In this document: piece by piece, positions 8,296 to 17,858 of the stretch
Layout of the letters: each line of letters opens with the position of its first letter
How positions within the stretch are numbered: position 1 is the first letter of the stretch
Assembly (NCBI RefSeq): GCF_019711435.1
Contig: NZ_JAIGNK010000002.1
Coordinates: 310,001-374,000, forward strand
Origin: Qipengyuania polymorpha
GTDB lineage: Bacteria > Pseudomonadota > Alphaproteobacteria > Sphingomonadales > Sphingomonadaceae
Length of the DNA: 64,000 bases
Reading direction: 5' to 3'
Notes under the pieces: generated by a model
Told to the model about the DNA's origin: nothing
The model's input: the letters and a program-made list of their open reading frames with translations, nothing else
Database searches by the model: none
Position numbers and translations under genes: made by a program

Positions 8296-8877
8296 ATGCA
8301 AGCGCAGCTCACCGCGAAAGACATAGCCTGCCGCCGCGGCGAGAGACTGCTCTTCAAGGGGCTATCGCTCGATTGCGCGCCCGGCGACGCGTTGCAGATT
8401 ACCGGCGCGAACGGTGTAGGAAAATCGAGCCTGCTGCGCATCCTTGCGGGGCTGCTGAGGCCCTTCGCGGGGGAGGTCTCCTCGACTGGAGCTATCGGGC
8501 TGGTCGACGAGCGACTGGCGCTCGATGCGAACCAACCGCTGGGCAAGGCGCTGGCTTTCTGGGAGCGGCTCGACGGTTGCAGTGACCCGGGCCGCGCGCT
8601 GGACGTGCTGCAGCTCGAACCCTTGCTGGATGTGCCGGTGCGCTATCTTTCGACCGGCCAGAAGAAGCGCGCCGCTCTTGCGCGCCTCCTCAATCGGAAT
8701 TGCCCCATCTGGCTGCTCGACGAGCCATTGAACGGTCTCGATACACAGGCGCAGAAGAGCGTCGAGGCACTGGTGGCGCTTCATTGCGGCGGCGGCGGGA
8801 TTGCCGTCGTAGCCTCGCACCAGCCCTTTGCCGTACCCGGCGGTAAGGCGCTGGCTATCGAGGATTACGCCGCATGA
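8296..8877 (+). CDS. ccmA: Heme exporter ATPase CcmA (cytochrome c maturation)
   Basis: CcmA is the ABC ATPase that, with CcmB and CcmC, drives release of holo-CcmE during c-type cytochrome biogenesis at the inner membrane. The 193-residue product shows Walker [10 protein letters not shown] (38-46), a signature motif in the form LSTGQKKR (118-125), and Walker B WLLDEP (139-144). The small size is characteristic of CcmA. The ATG at 8296 removes a non-homologous 17-residue extension. Its stop overlaps the ccmB start in ATGA. ccmC and later genes do not follow, so the remaining system-I genes must be elsewhere. Confidence 0.93.
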   Translation: MQAQLTAKDIACRRGERLLFKGLSLDCAPGDALQITGANGVGKSSLLRILAGLLRPFAGEVSSTGAIGLVDERLALDANQPLGKALAFWERLDGCSDPGRALDVLQLEPLLDVPVRYLSTGQKKRAALARLLNRNCPIWLLDEPLNGLDTQAQKSVEALVALHCGGGGIAVVASHQPFAVPGGKALAIEDYAA

Positions 8878-9530
8878 GCGCAGCCCTCGCCCTGCTGCGC
8901 CGTGACCTGTCGCTGCTGATGCCCGGCGGAAGCGGTGGCGGTGTCTTGCCGCTGTTGTTTTTCCTCGCCGTGGCGATGCTTTACCCCTTCGCAGTCGGGC
9001 CGGACGCGCAATTGCTGGCGCGCACCGGAGGCGGGGTTATCTGGGTAGCCGCCCTGCTCGCTGCCATCCTGCCGCTTGAGAAACTCGTGACCGGCGACCT
9101 CGAGGCTGGCGTGTTCGACCAATTGTCCCTGCGCGATGTGAGCGAGGAACTGGCCATGGCGGTACGCCTCTTTGCCCACTGGCTGGCTTTCGCGCCGCTG
9201 CTGCTGGTCGCAACGCTACCCGCCGCGGCCCTGCTGGGGCTGGACGAGAACACGACGCGCACCGTCCTTCTTGGCCTGCTTGCCGGGACACCGGGGCTTG
9301 CAGCTGTCGGCTTGGCAGTCGCAGCCCTTACGGCGAGCATGCGCGGCGGCGCAGCGCTCGCGGGCCTCATGGTCATCCCGCTTGCCGTGCCAATCCTGAT
9401 ATTCGGAGCGGGCGCGCTCTCGCGCCCTGACACCTCGGGCATCCTCTTCACCGCTGCCATCAGCCTCGGCCTGTGCGCGCTGGCCCCCTTCGCCGCGGCC
9501 GCCGCCATCCGCGCGGCGCAGGAAAACTGA
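8874..9530 (+). CDS. ccmB: Heme exporter permease CcmB
   Basis: CcmB is the integral membrane partner of CcmA. The 218 residues form about six hydrophobic helices (for example LPLLFFLAVAMLYPFAV near 25-41 and a C-terminal one ending AAAAIRAAQEN). A conserved element EKLVTGDLEAGVFDQLSL lies in the second cytoplasmic loop. Length and helix pattern match the family. The start overlaps the ccmA stop by four bases, indicating coupled translation. A J-domain gene follows after about 100 bases and probably has its own promoter. Confidence 0.92.
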   Translation: MSAALALLRRDLSLLMPGGSGGGVLPLLFFLAVAMLYPFAVGPDAQLLARTGGGVIWVAALLAAILPLEKLVTGDLEAGVFDQLSLRDVSEELAMAVRLFAHWLAFAPLLLVATLPAAALLGLDENTTRTVLLGLLAGTPGLAAVGLAVAALTASMRGGAALAGLMVIPLAVPILIFGAGALSRPDTSGILFTAAISLGLCALAPFAAAAAIRAAQEN

Positions 9531-9633
9531 ATTCTGTCTGTCTCTTACAAGACAAGGCTTTCGCGCTGGATGACAAGCATCGCAATGTGCCGTAGAATTC
9601 GCGGGGTCGCACAGGGCTAGGGGCTTGTCCGAA

Positions 9634-10209
9634 ATGGAAGACGACGAAGAGTTCATCGACTTTTACGCGCTGCTCGAGGTCGAGGCGAACTGCGACCGGT
9701 CGGCGGTCGAAAAATCCTATCGCCAATTGGCGCAGCTCTACCACCCGGATCATTCCGAGACGGCGGATGTGGGTAAGTTCCAGGAAGCGACCCGCGCCTA
9801 CAAGGTGCTGAAGGACGCAAAGCGCCGTGCCGAATACGACCGGCAGCGCAATGCCCATCTCGGCATCGAGGAGCCAGCCCCCACCCCGCGCGACGATATC
9901 GTCATCGACGGTGCTACCGCGGTCCAGGACGCCGAAGTTCACGAGCAAATCTTGCTGGCGCTATACAAGCAGCGGCGCGAAAATGCGCGCGAACCGGGCA
10001 TGATGCCCTATTACGTGCAGCGAGAACTGGATTGCTCGGACGAGAGCTTCGAGTTCCACACCTGGTATTTGAAGTCGAAGGGCTTCATCGAGATAACGCA
10101 GCAAAGCGAACTCGCCATCACCATCGAGGGCGTGGACCACGTGATTTCACAAAGCCGCGCCGCGAAGGAGAAGCTGCTGCTGGAGCAGGCCAAATCCTCG
10201 GAGGGCTAG
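9634..10209 (+). CDS. J-domain (DnaJ-like) protein
   Basis: The first 70 residues form a J-domain: FYALLEVEANCDRSAVEKSY, then the HPD tripeptide at 37-39 that stimulates DnaK-type ATPases, then a helix ending AEYDRQRN. No Gly/Phe region or zinc-finger repeats follow, so this is a type III co-chaperone. The C-terminal 110 residues form an uncharacterised domain, possibly winged-helix (YVQRELDCSDESFEFHTWYL). It probably adapts DnaK to a specific client. ATG at 9634 gives 191 residues; a TTG at 9625 would add three. The gene ends four bases from the convergent map gene. Confidence 0.85.
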   Translation: MEDDEEFIDFYALLEVEANCDRSAVEKSYRQLAQLYHPDHSETADVGKFQEATRAYKVLKDAKRRAEYDRQRNAHLGIEEPAPTPRDDIVIDGATAVQDAEVHEQILLALYKQRRENAREPGMMPYYVQRELDCSDESFEFHTWYLKSKGFIEITQQSELAITIEGVDHVISQSRAAKEKLLLEQAKSSEG

Positions 10210-10212
10210 CCT

Positions 10213-11040
10213 CTAATAGGGCGGCTGGTGGAGGCCTTTCGGGCTTTCGGTGAAAATCTCGACGCCATTTTCGGTGATACCAATCGAATGCTCGAACTGG
10301 GCGGAGAGCGACTTGTCGCGCGTCACGGCGGTCCAGCCGTCCTTGAGCAATTTGGCATGCGGGCGGCCCAAATTGATCATCGGCTCGATGGTGAAGAACA
10401 TCCCCGGCTTCAGCAGCGGTCCCGTGCCCTTGCGGCCGGTGTGGATGACTTCGGGCGCGTCGTGGAACAGGCGGCCAAGGCCATGGCCGCAGAATTCCTG
10501 TACTACACCGTAGCGGTGCGACTTGGCATGCGCTTCGATGACCGCGCCGATATCGCCAAGCCGCGCGCCGGGCTGGCTTGCCGCTTCGATGCCGAGCATG
10601 AGGCACTCATAGGTCACGTCGACGAGCTTGCGCGCCTTCAATGCGGGTTCGCCGGCGAAGAACATGCGGCTGGTGTCGCCGTGCCAGCCGTCCAATAGCG
10701 GGGTCACGTCGATATTGACGATATCGCCATCCTTCAGCGCCTTGTCCGACGGAATGCCGTGGCAAATGACGTGATTGATGGAGGTGCAGCAGCTGTGCTG
10801 GTAACCGCGATAGCCCATGGTCGCAGGCACTGCGCCGCCGTCGAGCGTCATCTCGCGCACCTTGTCGTCGATTTGGCCGGTGGTCACGCCGGGCTTCACG
10901 AAACCGGTCAGCTCGTCGAGGATTTCGGCGGCAAGGCGTCCGGCCTTGCGCATGCCCTCGAAGCCCTCGGGCCCGTGGAGCTTGATGGTGCCGTCACGAT
11001 AGACGGTCTGGTCGCTGTCGATTACCTGATATTCGGTCAT
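10213..11040 (-). CDS. map: Type I methionine aminopeptidase
   Basis: The enzyme removes the initiator methionine from nascent proteins and is normally essential. All five metal ligands of the family are present in the 275-residue product: D111, D122, H186, E219 and E250. The substrate-binding H94 lies in VICHGIP. The N-terminal extension before the pita-bread fold is short, as in type Ia enzymes without a zinc finger. It is monocistronic here, convergent with the J-domain gene and followed upstream by an unrelated lipoprotein gene. Confidence 0.96.
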   Translation of the reverse strand: MTEYQVIDSDQTVYRDGTIKLHGPEGFEGMRKAGRLAAEILDELTGFVKPGVTTGQIDDKVREMTLDGGAVPATMGYRGYQHSCCTSINHVICHGIPSDKALKDGDIVNIDVTPLLDGWHGDTSRMFFAGEPALKARKLVDVTYECLMLGIEAASQPGARLGDIGAVIEAHAKSHRYGVVQEFCGHGLGRLFHDAPEVIHTGRKGTGPLLKPGMFFTIEPMINLGRPHAKLLKDGWTAVTRDKSLSAQFEHSIGITENGVEIFTESPKGLHQPPY

Positions 11041-11081
11041 GCGCGCCCATGTAATGCCTTCGGGCGATAATTGCGAGTGCG

Positions 11082-11897
11082 CTAACGCTTCACGCTGAAA
11101 GCATTGGCGAACTCGGGCTTCACCGCGTCGAGGATGGAGGGCGTGACCGAGAAGTTCAGTTCGTAATCACCTTCCGCATAAGAGCCTGCGACATAAGGTC
11201 CGAAGTAGATGCCGATGCGGTTGAAGGTCTCGCCATTTGAGGAGCCGACGAGCACGGTCGCCTCGTCGATGCCGGGGCAATCGTCGAAAATGTCGCCGCT
11301 GGCAGGATCGATGCTCATCCCGCGCCGCTTTTCCCGCTGCTCGTTCAAGGCTTCGCACAAACGTGCGCCGAGCGCCGTTTCCAGCGCGACGGGCGAATTA
11401 AACAGTTCCACGCCCTTCATTGCCCGCTGTCCGCGCTTGTCCCAGACGAGCGATGTCTTGCCGCTATTGCCATGCGCGCCGCCGGTATAGACGTAGAGGT
11501 CCGCCGACAGGCTCAGCCATTGCGGCAGGTCGGCGACGACCTTCCATTCCTTCTCGAACCCGCGGCTGATGCAGGAGATGCAATCCTCTGGGGCGCCGTC
11601 GAAGGATTTCTCCCACTCTGCCTTTTGCGCCGCAAGCTCGCGGTCCCGCTCTGCGGTGAAGCGTTCGACCAGCTGCGGCACTTCGCTCACCGCCTTGGGC
11701 CAGCTGTAAGAGAACTCGCGGTTGCCGCCGTTCTTCGAGGAATCGTCGTCGAAGGCCACGGCCCGTGCACCGTCCGACCCGGCCCTCGCGCTTGTCGCCG
11801 CTTCCCCCTCGCGGGCGGGCGATACGGTTTCCTCCCCGCTTTGCGAGCAGGCAGCGCTCGACAGGGCGAGGGAAATCAGGAACAGGCAGTTGCGCAT
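11082..11897 (-). CDS. Lipoprotein with RsiV-like (DUF4163/DUF3298) domain
   Basis: The 271-residue product begins with a lipobox (LALSSAAC, Cys 17) followed by a Ser/Ala-rich linker. The core resembles the DUF4163/DUF3298 pair found in the sigma-factor regulator RsiV and in many envelope lipoproteins: SADLYVYTGGAHGNSG (about 130-145) and WDKRGQRAMKGVELF. RsiV binds lysozyme, but homologues in proteobacteria are mostly uncharacterised and no sigma factor gene is adjacent, so no function should be assumed. Two cysteines (DCISC) sit mid-protein. Confidence 0.8.
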   Translation of the reverse strand: MRNCLFLISLALSSAACSQSGEETVSPAREGEAATSARAGSDGARAVAFDDDSSKNGGNREFSYSWPKAVSEVPQLVERFTAERDRELAAQKAEWEKSFDGAPEDCISCISRGFEKEWKVVADLPQWLSLSADLYVYTGGAHGNSGKTSLVWDKRGQRAMKGVELFNSPVALETALGARLCEALNEQREKRRGMSIDPASGDIFDDCPGIDEATVLVGSSNGETFNRIGIYFGPYVAGSYAEGDYELNFSVTPSILDAVKPEFANAFSVKR

Positions 11898-11940
11898 CGA
11901 ATTACCTTGGCACCAAGCAGATTAATCCGAGGGGAATACC

Positions 11941-13329
11941 ATGGCCGACAAAGCCGACCTAATCCAGGCAGACCGCGGACAGGACGCTATCCCCATCCAT
12001 CTGGTCAACAAGGACGGGTTCGCCGACTGGGCAAAATCGCTTTCGGCCGGCCAGCGCGCCGCCCTGGAAGCGCAGAAATTCGATGGCAGCGGTTACCAGG
12101 TCGGCATCGTGCCGGATGGCGATGGGTGGTTTGCCGTCGGCGGTGTCGCCGATCCGGACGCGCTCTCGAGCTGGTGCATGGCCAAGCTCGCCGAAGCCCT
12201 GCCCGAAGGGACCTATCGCCGCGCCAAGGGCGAACCCGGAGCCGCTCTGCACGGCTGGCAGACCGCGCAATACCATTTCGAGCGCTACAAGAAGCCCGAC
12301 AAGCCGACCGGGCCGCGCATCCTTCTGACCAAGGAAGCGAAAAAAATCGACGCGGCGATGGCAGAGGCCAAGGCCGTGTGCCTCATTCGCGACCTCGTCA
12401 ACACGCCCGCCGAGGACATGGGTCCCGCCGCGCTGGAGGAGCAGTGCGAGCGTCTCGCTAAGGAACATGGCGGAAAGCTGTCGGTCACCCGCGGCGACCA
12501 GCTCGAGCAGGACTATCCCATGGTCCACGCCGTGGGCCGCGCGGCAACGCGTCATCATGCCCCGCGCATCATGCACCTCACCTGGGGCAAGGAAAGCGAT
12601 CCCGTCATCGCCATCGTCGGCAAGGGCGTGTGTTTCGACAGCGGCGGGCTCGATGTGAAGAGTTCTTCCGGCATGCTGCTGATGAAAAAGGACATGGGCG
12701 GCGCGGCGCATGCCATTGCGCTCGCCGGTCTCGTCATGGGCGGCAAGCTGCCCGTCCGCCTGCACCTGCTCGTGCCTGCGGTCGAGAACGCCATTTCGGG
12801 CAACAGCTTCCGCCCGGGTGATGTGCTGAAGTCGCGCAAGGGGCTGACGGTCGAAATCGGCAATACCGATGCCGAAGGTCGCCTTATTCTCGGCGATGCG
12901 CTGACCCGCGCTTCGGAAGAAAATCCCGAACTCATCCTCGATTTCGCAACTCTGACCGGCGCTGCGCGTGTGGCGTTGGGGCCCGACTTCCCGGCATTGA
13001 TGGCGCGCAGGGACGAGACTGCCGATGCGCTCATCGAAGCGGGCAAGGCGCATGACGACCAGCCGTGGCGCCTGCCCCTGCCCGAAGCCTATGCCGAGTG
13101 GCTGGCCTCCGACATCGCCGACACCAACAACGCCCATGGCAATGCCTTTGCGGGCGCGAGCGTGGCGGGCCTGTTCCTCGACAAATTCGTCGGCGACGGC
13201 ATCGACTGGGCGCATTTCGACACCTTTGCATGGCGTCCATCGGCCAAGCCCGGCAGACCCAAGGGCGGCGATGCCTACGGCCTGCGCGCCGCCTGGCACA
13301 TGCTGCAGAACCGTTTCAAAGCGGCATAG
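11941..13329 (+). CDS. pepA: Leucyl aminopeptidase (M17 family)
   Basis: This two-metal cytosolic exopeptidase releases N-terminal residues in peptide turnover. The M17 signature NTDAEGRL is near 308-315 and the upstream metal-binding segment GKGVCFDSGGLDVK near 225-238. A glycine-rich stretch NAHGNAFAGASVAG occurs near 397-410. At 462 residues it is in the usual range. The ATG at 11941 follows GAGGGG. The gene stands alone between the divergent lipoprotein gene and the SH3/argC pair. Confidence 0.93.
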   Translation: MADKADLIQADRGQDAIPIHLVNKDGFADWAKSLSAGQRAALEAQKFDGSGYQVGIVPDGDGWFAVGGVADPDALSSWCMAKLAEALPEGTYRRAKGEPGAALHGWQTAQYHFERYKKPDKPTGPRILLTKEAKKIDAAMAEAKAVCLIRDLVNTPAEDMGPAALEEQCERLAKEHGGKLSVTRGDQLEQDYPMVHAVGRAATRHHAPRIMHLTWGKESDPVIAIVGKGVCFDSGGLDVKSSSGMLLMKKDMGGAAHAIALAGLVMGGKLPVRLHLLVPAVENAISGNSFRPGDVLKSRKGLTVEIGNTDAEGRLILGDALTRASEENPELILDFATLTGAARVALGPDFPALMARRDETADALIEAGKAHDDQPWRLPLPEAYAEWLASDIADTNNAHGNAFAGASVAGLFLDKFVGDGIDWAHFDTFAWRPSAKPGRPKGGDAYGLRAAWHMLQNRFKAA

Positions 13330-13399
13330 CCCGACAGAGACGCTTGCCCCGCGCGGGCCTCGCGGTTAAGCGCCTCGCCACAAGACTAGGGAAAGTTCA

Positions 13400-13753
13400 T
13401 TGAGCGCAGCGGCTGATTACACATTGCCCGAAGGTATCGTTGGTTTGAAAGGTCCGGTGCAGAAACCTGCGCCCGGCACCCTGCCCCTGCGCGGCGACCT
13501 TGCGCATGTCGCGCTGGCCAATGGCTATCTTGCCGCCCATTACGTCATCCCGCACGCCCGCAAGATCGGCGATGCCGACGTGACGCTGAAGCTCAATTCG
13601 CGCGACGATGCGGACGATGGCGCAACGCTGGAGGCAGGCTCCGCAGTCGAACTGCTCGATTGCGAAGGCGACTGGGTCTGGCTGACCGTCGGCCCGCAAG
13701 GCCCGAGCGGCTATGCGCACAGATCCGCGCTTGCACCCGACGTTGACGCATAA
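13400..13753 (+). CDS. Small SH3-like domain protein
   Basis: The 117-residue product has no signal peptide. Its second half (TLKLNSRDDADDGATLEAGSAVELLDCEGDWVWL, read as separate strands) follows the bacterial SH3 pattern of a turn-rich opening, AGSAVELL strand and a GDW motif, ending in GYAHRSAL. I infer an SH3-like fold; the ligand is unknown. Start is a TTG at 13400 behind GGGAAAG, the only reasonable start in the frame. Its 3' end overlaps argC by 41 bases if argC starts at 13713, or by 11 if argC starts at the TTG at 13743, so coupled expression is likely. Confidence 0.75.
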   Translation: MSAAADYTLPEGIVGLKGPVQKPAPGTLPLRGDLAHVALANGYLAAHYVIPHARKIGDADVTLKLNSRDDADDGATLEAGSAVELLDCEGDWVWLTVGPQGPSGYAHRSALAPDVDA

Positions 13754-14681
13754 GGTCTTCATCGACGGGGCGGCGGGCACGACCGGCCTCGAAATCGCAG
13801 AGCGGCTGGCTGGCCGCAGCGAATTTTCGCTCATCAAATTGGACGATACGCAGCGCAAGGATGCCGCCGCGCGGCGCGAGGCGCTGAACGAGGCCGATGT
13901 CGCCATCCTCTGCCTGCCCGACGATGCTGCACGCGAGGCAGTCGATTTGCTCGACCCGGCCAGCGGCACGCGCGTCATCGATGCTTCGAGCGCACATCGC
14001 ACTGCCGATGGCTGGTGCTACGGCTTTCCCGAACTCGTTGGTAGCGATCGCGTCGCCGATGCCCGCCGGGTGAGCAATCCGGGCTGCTATCCGACCGGCT
14101 TCCTCGGCCTTGTTGCGCCGCTGGTGAAGGCAGGGCTGTTGCCCGCGGACTGGCCGTTCACGGTCAACGCCGTCAGCGGTTATTCGGGCGGCGGGAAAGC
14201 GCTGATCGGGCGCTACGAGGATGGGGATGCGCCGGCTTTCCGCGCCTACGGGTACGACCTTGCGCACAAGCACCTGCCGGAGATGAAAACGCACGCAGGG
14301 CTCGAACACCCCGTGCTTTTCGCGCCTGCCGTGGTCCCGGCCTATCGCGGGATGCTGGTGGAAGTTCCGCTTCACTTGGGTGCGATGTCGACCGACCCGC
14401 GTGCAGACGCCCTGCGCGATGCGCTGGCGGAGTTTTATGCAGGGTCCAAAGTCGTGTCGGTCTATCGTGGCGATACGCCAGCCGAACTCTTGCTCGAGAC
14501 AAAAGCCCAGCCCGATGACGGGATGGAATTGTTCGTTTTCGGCAACGCAGGCGGCTGGAATGCCCGCCTCGTCGCGCGGCTCGACAATCTCGGAAAAGGG
14601 GCCAGCGGAGCGGCGGTGCAGAACCTCAACCTGATGTGCGGCCTGCCCGAAACTGCCGGGCTCCACCTGCCCAATGCCTAA
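13713..14681 (+). CDS. argC: N-acetyl-gamma-glutamyl-phosphate reductase, type 2
   Basis: ArgC reduces N-acetylglutamyl phosphate to the semialdehyde in arginine biosynthesis. The 322-residue length is that of the short type-2 enzymes. The NADP loop IDGAAGTTGLEI is at 17-28 and the catalytic cysteine is C125 in SNPGCYPTGF; the active-site histidine region HKHLPEM follows. ATG 13713 is reported, but a TTG at 13743 gives THKVFIDGAAG immediately after the start, which matches type-2 family N-termini better. The gene overlaps the SH3-like gene. No other arg gene is adjacent. Confidence 0.93.
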   Translation: MRTDPRLHPTLTHKVFIDGAAGTTGLEIAERLAGRSEFSLIKLDDTQRKDAAARREALNEADVAILCLPDDAAREAVDLLDPASGTRVIDASSAHRTADGWCYGFPELVGSDRVADARRVSNPGCYPTGFLGLVAPLVKAGLLPADWPFTVNAVSGYSGGGKALIGRYEDGDAPAFRAYGYDLAHKHLPEMKTHAGLEHPVLFAPAVVPAYRGMLVEVPLHLGAMSTDPRADALRDALAEFYAGSKVVSVYRGDTPAELLLETKAQPDDGMELFVFGNAGGWNARLVARLDNLGKGASGAAVQNLNLMCGLPETAGLHLPNA

Positions 14682-14764
14682 TATTTAGGCAGCAGCCGTC
14701 CAAGCCTTGGGCAGCGCCGCCAGCGCCTCCCTGCCCGACCCACGCATTTCCGCCATTCCCGCAC

Positions 14765-14781
14765 TTGGCACGTTTCTTGGA
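14765..14781 (+). promoter_or_regulatory. Sigma-54-type promoter upstream of glnBA
   Basis: TTGGCACG (14765-14772), four bases, then TTGGA (14777-14781) matches the RpoN consensus TGGCACG-N4-TTGCW except for one base in the -12 element. The -24 GG and -12 dinucleotide are at the required spacing. Transcription would begin near 14791, about 65 bases before the glnB GTG. NtrC-activated sigma-54 promoters commonly drive glnBA in proteobacteria, which supports the call. Confidence 0.65.
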
Positions 14782-14805
14782 ACGACGCGCGCAGAGTAAC
14801 ATTAG

Positions 14806-15195
<390 letters not shown>

Positions 15196-15253
15196 ATTCC
15201 CTGCCCGTCACCGATAGCGGGCATCAAACGAACTACCCCAACGGAGGCAATAC

Positions 15254-16663
15254 ATGAGCACTGCAAGCGACGTCCTGAAGCGTATCAAGGACGAAGAAAT
15301 CGAGTGGGTCGACCTCAGGTTCACCGACCCCAAGGGCAAGTGGCAGCACCTGACCATGGTCGCCGGCACGCTCGATGAAGACCAGCTCGAAGACGGCCTC
15401 ATGTTCGACGGCTCCTCGATTGCCGGCTGGAAGGTCATCAACGAAAGCGACATGATCCTCAAGCCCGACCTCGAGCGCGTCTATGTCGACCCGTTCAGCG
15501 CCGAGCCGATGCTCATCCTGTTCTGCGACATTGTCGAACCCTCGACCGGCGAACTCTATTCGCGCGACCCGCGCTCGACCGCCAAGCGCGCCGAAAGCTT
15601 CGTGAAGAGCACCGGCCTTGGCGACACCATCTATGTCGGCATGGAAGCCGAATTCTTCATGTTCGACGACGTTCGTTTCGAAGACGGCTATGCCGGTTCG
15701 GGCTACACCATCGACGATATCGAACTGCCGACCAACACCGGCCGAGAGTACGAAAGCGGCAACCTTGCGCACCGTCCGCGCGCCAAGGGTGGCTACTTCC
15801 CCGTCGCCCCGGTCGACAGCGCCGTCGACATCCGCGGCGAGATGGTTTCGACCATGATCGAAATGGGCCTGCCCTGCGACAAGCATCACCACGAGGTGGC
15901 CGCTGCCCAGCACGAGCTCGGCGTTACCTTCGGCACGCTGGTCGAAACCGCCGACAATTTGCAGATCTACAAGTATGTCGTGCATCAGGTCGCCCACATC
16001 TACGGCAAGACCGCGACCTTCATGCCCAAGCCCATCAAGGACGATAACGGCAGCGGCATGCACACCCACATGTCGATCTGGGACGACGGCAAGCCGACTT
16101 TCGCGGGCAACCAGTATGGCGGCCTTAGCGAAAACTGCCTCTATTACATCGGCGGTGTCATCAAGCACGCCAAGGCGCTGAACGCCTTCACCAACCCGAC
16201 CACCAACAGCTACAAGCGCCTGGTGCCGGGCTTCGAAGCGCCGGTCCTGCTCGCCTATTCGGCGCGCAACCGTTCGGCCGCCTGCCGCATCCCCTATGGT
16301 GCGGGCGATAAGGCGAAGCGCGTGGAATTCCGCTTCCCCGATGCAATGGCCAACCCCTACCTTGCCTATGCCGCGCTGCTGATGGCCGGCCTCGACGGGA
16401 TCCAGAACAAGATCCACCCGGGCGAAGCCATGGACAAGAACCTCTACGACCTGCCCCCGGCAGAGCTCGCGGAAGTTCCGACCGTTTGCGGATCCTTGCG
16501 CGAAGCACTCGAGGCGCTCGAAGCCGACCACGAGTTCCTGCTGAAGGGCGATGTCTTCACCAAGGACCAGATCGACGCTTATGCCGAACTGAAGTGGGAA
16601 GAAGTCCTGCGCGTCGAAACCACGCCCTGCCCGGTCGAATTCGACATGTATTACAGCGCGTAA
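15254..16663 (+). CDS. glnA: Type I glutamine synthetase
   Basis: GlnA condenses ammonia and glutamate with ATP and is the central step of nitrogen assimilation. The 469-residue dodecameric GSI-beta form is indicated by the adenylylation site: Y398 in NLYDLPPAE, the target of GlnE. Other signatures are [10 protein letters not shown] near 50 and the ammonium/ATP region [10 protein letters not shown] near 266. The start at 15254 follows GGAGG. With glnB upstream the pair is the expected regulatory unit. A GC-rich hairpin with a T-run follows the stop. Confidence 0.98.
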   Translation: MSTASDVLKRIKDEEIEWVDLRFTDPKGKWQHLTMVAGTLDEDQLEDGLMFDGSSIAGWKVINESDMILKPDLERVYVDPFSAEPMLILFCDIVEPSTGELYSRDPRSTAKRAESFVKSTGLGDTIYVGMEAEFFMFDDVRFEDGYAGSGYTIDDIELPTNTGREYESGNLAHRPRAKGGYFPVAPVDSAVDIRGEMVSTMIEMGLPCDKHHHEVAAAQHELGVTFGTLVETADNLQIYKYVVHQVAHIYGKTATFMPKPIKDDNGSGMHTHMSIWDDGKPTFAGNQYGGLSENCLYYIGGVIKHAKALNAFTNPTTNSYKRLVPGFEAPVLLAYSARNRSAACRIPYGAGDKAKRVEFRFPDAMANPYLAYAALLMAGLDGIQNKIHPGEAMDKNLYDLPPAELAEVPTVCGSLREALEALEADHEFLLKGDVFTKDQIDAYAELKWEEVLRVETTPCPVEFDMYYSA

Positions 16664-16683
16664 CTCACGCCAACACGATGCGA

Positions 16684-16717
16684 GGGGGCGTCCGGCAGCA
16701 GCCAGGCGCCCCTTTTT
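16684..16717 (+). terminator. Intrinsic terminator after glnA
   Basis: GGGGCG (16685-16690) pairs with CGCCCC (16707-16712), with further pairing inside the loop, followed immediately by five T residues. It lies about 20 bases beyond the glnA stop and fits a rho-independent terminator for glnBA. Confidence 0.7.
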
Positions 16718-16807
16718 CTTGGAGTCCCGGGAAAGCCCTATACGCTTTCTTAGGATGCAGCCCCTACCCTCCCGCGCAAACGAGCCCATCGGGAAAGCGG
16801 GACGAGC

Positions 16808-17791
16808 ATGACATTCTGGCGGAAAGACATCGTGGCCGAACCTGCCGAGACGCGGGCCGATGTCATCATCCAGAAGAAACGGCGCAAGCAGGTTCCGAAC
16901 GCCAAGGGTCTTGGCGCAGTCACCATTCCGCGCAACGGCCCGCGCGCAGTGCACCAGCGCAACGAGGACCGCCATGTCCTGCGCGGAACCAAGGCAACCG
17001 CCGATATCGCTGGCGAAATCCACGAGGTTTCCATCCTCAACCTCTCGTCCAACGGCGTGATGATTGCGTATGAAGGCGATTTGCGCATCGGCGAACAGGT
17101 CTATCTCACCATCGAGGACTGCGCGCCCATCACCACCGCCGTGCGCTGGCTGCGTGCAGGCAAGGTCGGGCTGGAGTTCATCGCCGAGACGGTCATCATC
17201 GCCGAGGCCGGCGTGCAGGACTTTATCGTCAAGACCATCCGCCGTGAGGCGGAGGCTGCAGGTACAGCCGGAACGCTGAAAATCGGCACCGAGCAGCGCG
17301 ATGCCTCAAAACGCCATCCGCTGGTGTTCATGGGCAAGGTCCGCTGGGACGGGGGCGAGGCAACCGCCCGCCTGCGCAACATTTCCGCAAGCGGCGCGAT
17401 GGTGGCGCTGGCGGACAATACCAACCTCTCCAAAGGCGACGCGCTGACGCTGTCGCTGGTCAATGCGGGCGCGATTCCGGCGCGCATCCGCTGGATTGTC
17501 GACCGGCAGTTCGGGCTGCAATTCGACCAGCCCTTCGACGTCTCGCTGCTGGTCAACGAAAACGCCGCCGAGCTCGCCCCTCCCGATGACTTCGGAGGAC
17601 TGGCAGCGCCTTCCACGGCCGACGAACCGACCGAAGACGATTTCGACAGCCTCAAGATACGCCTCGGCAATGTGCGCAATCCGCACTGCCCGCCCGAGAT
17701 GCGCTATGGCAAGCTCACGCTCGATGAAGTTTACGCGACCCTATACCCGGATGGCGTGCCGGAAGGCCTTGCAACGCAAGTGAGTGAATAA
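16808..17791 (+). CDS. Tandem PilZ-domain protein, probable c-di-GMP effector
   Basis: The 327-residue soluble protein contains two PilZ-like domains. The first has the full ligand motif: R55-HVL-R59 and N78-LSSNG-83, which match RxxxR and [D/N]xSxxG. The second has a basic pair at K168-R169 and NISASG at 191-196 but no clear RxxxR, so it may not bind ligand. The C-terminal 70 residues are acidic and then carry NVRNPHCPPEMRYGK. No output domain is attached. It probably binds cyclic di-GMP and signals by protein contact. No diguanylate cyclase is nearby; a lysozyme gene follows 67 bases later. Confidence 0.8.
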   Translation: MTFWRKDIVAEPAETRADVIIQKKRRKQVPNAKGLGAVTIPRNGPRAVHQRNEDRHVLRGTKATADIAGEIHEVSILNLSSNGVMIAYEGDLRIGEQVYLTIEDCAPITTAVRWLRAGKVGLEFIAETVIIAEAGVQDFIVKTIRREAEAAGTAGTLKIGTEQRDASKRHPLVFMGKVRWDGGEATARLRNISASGAMVALADNTNLSKGDALTLSLVNAGAIPARIRWIVDRQFGLQFDQPFDVSLLVNENAAELAPPDDFGGLAAPSTADEPTEDDFDSLKIRLGNVRNPHCPPEMRYGKLTLDEVYATLYPDGVPEGLATQVSE

Positions 17792-17858
17792 GGTTTTTCC
17801 TACACGGCTTTGAGCTGACAAATGGGAGTGCCCACCGTTTTAGACGAGGCACCTCCCC

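Noticed and set aside
15233..17023. 596-residue open frame antisense to glnA
   Set aside because: It is a complement shadow of a highly conserved gene; composition and lack of motifs argue against translation.
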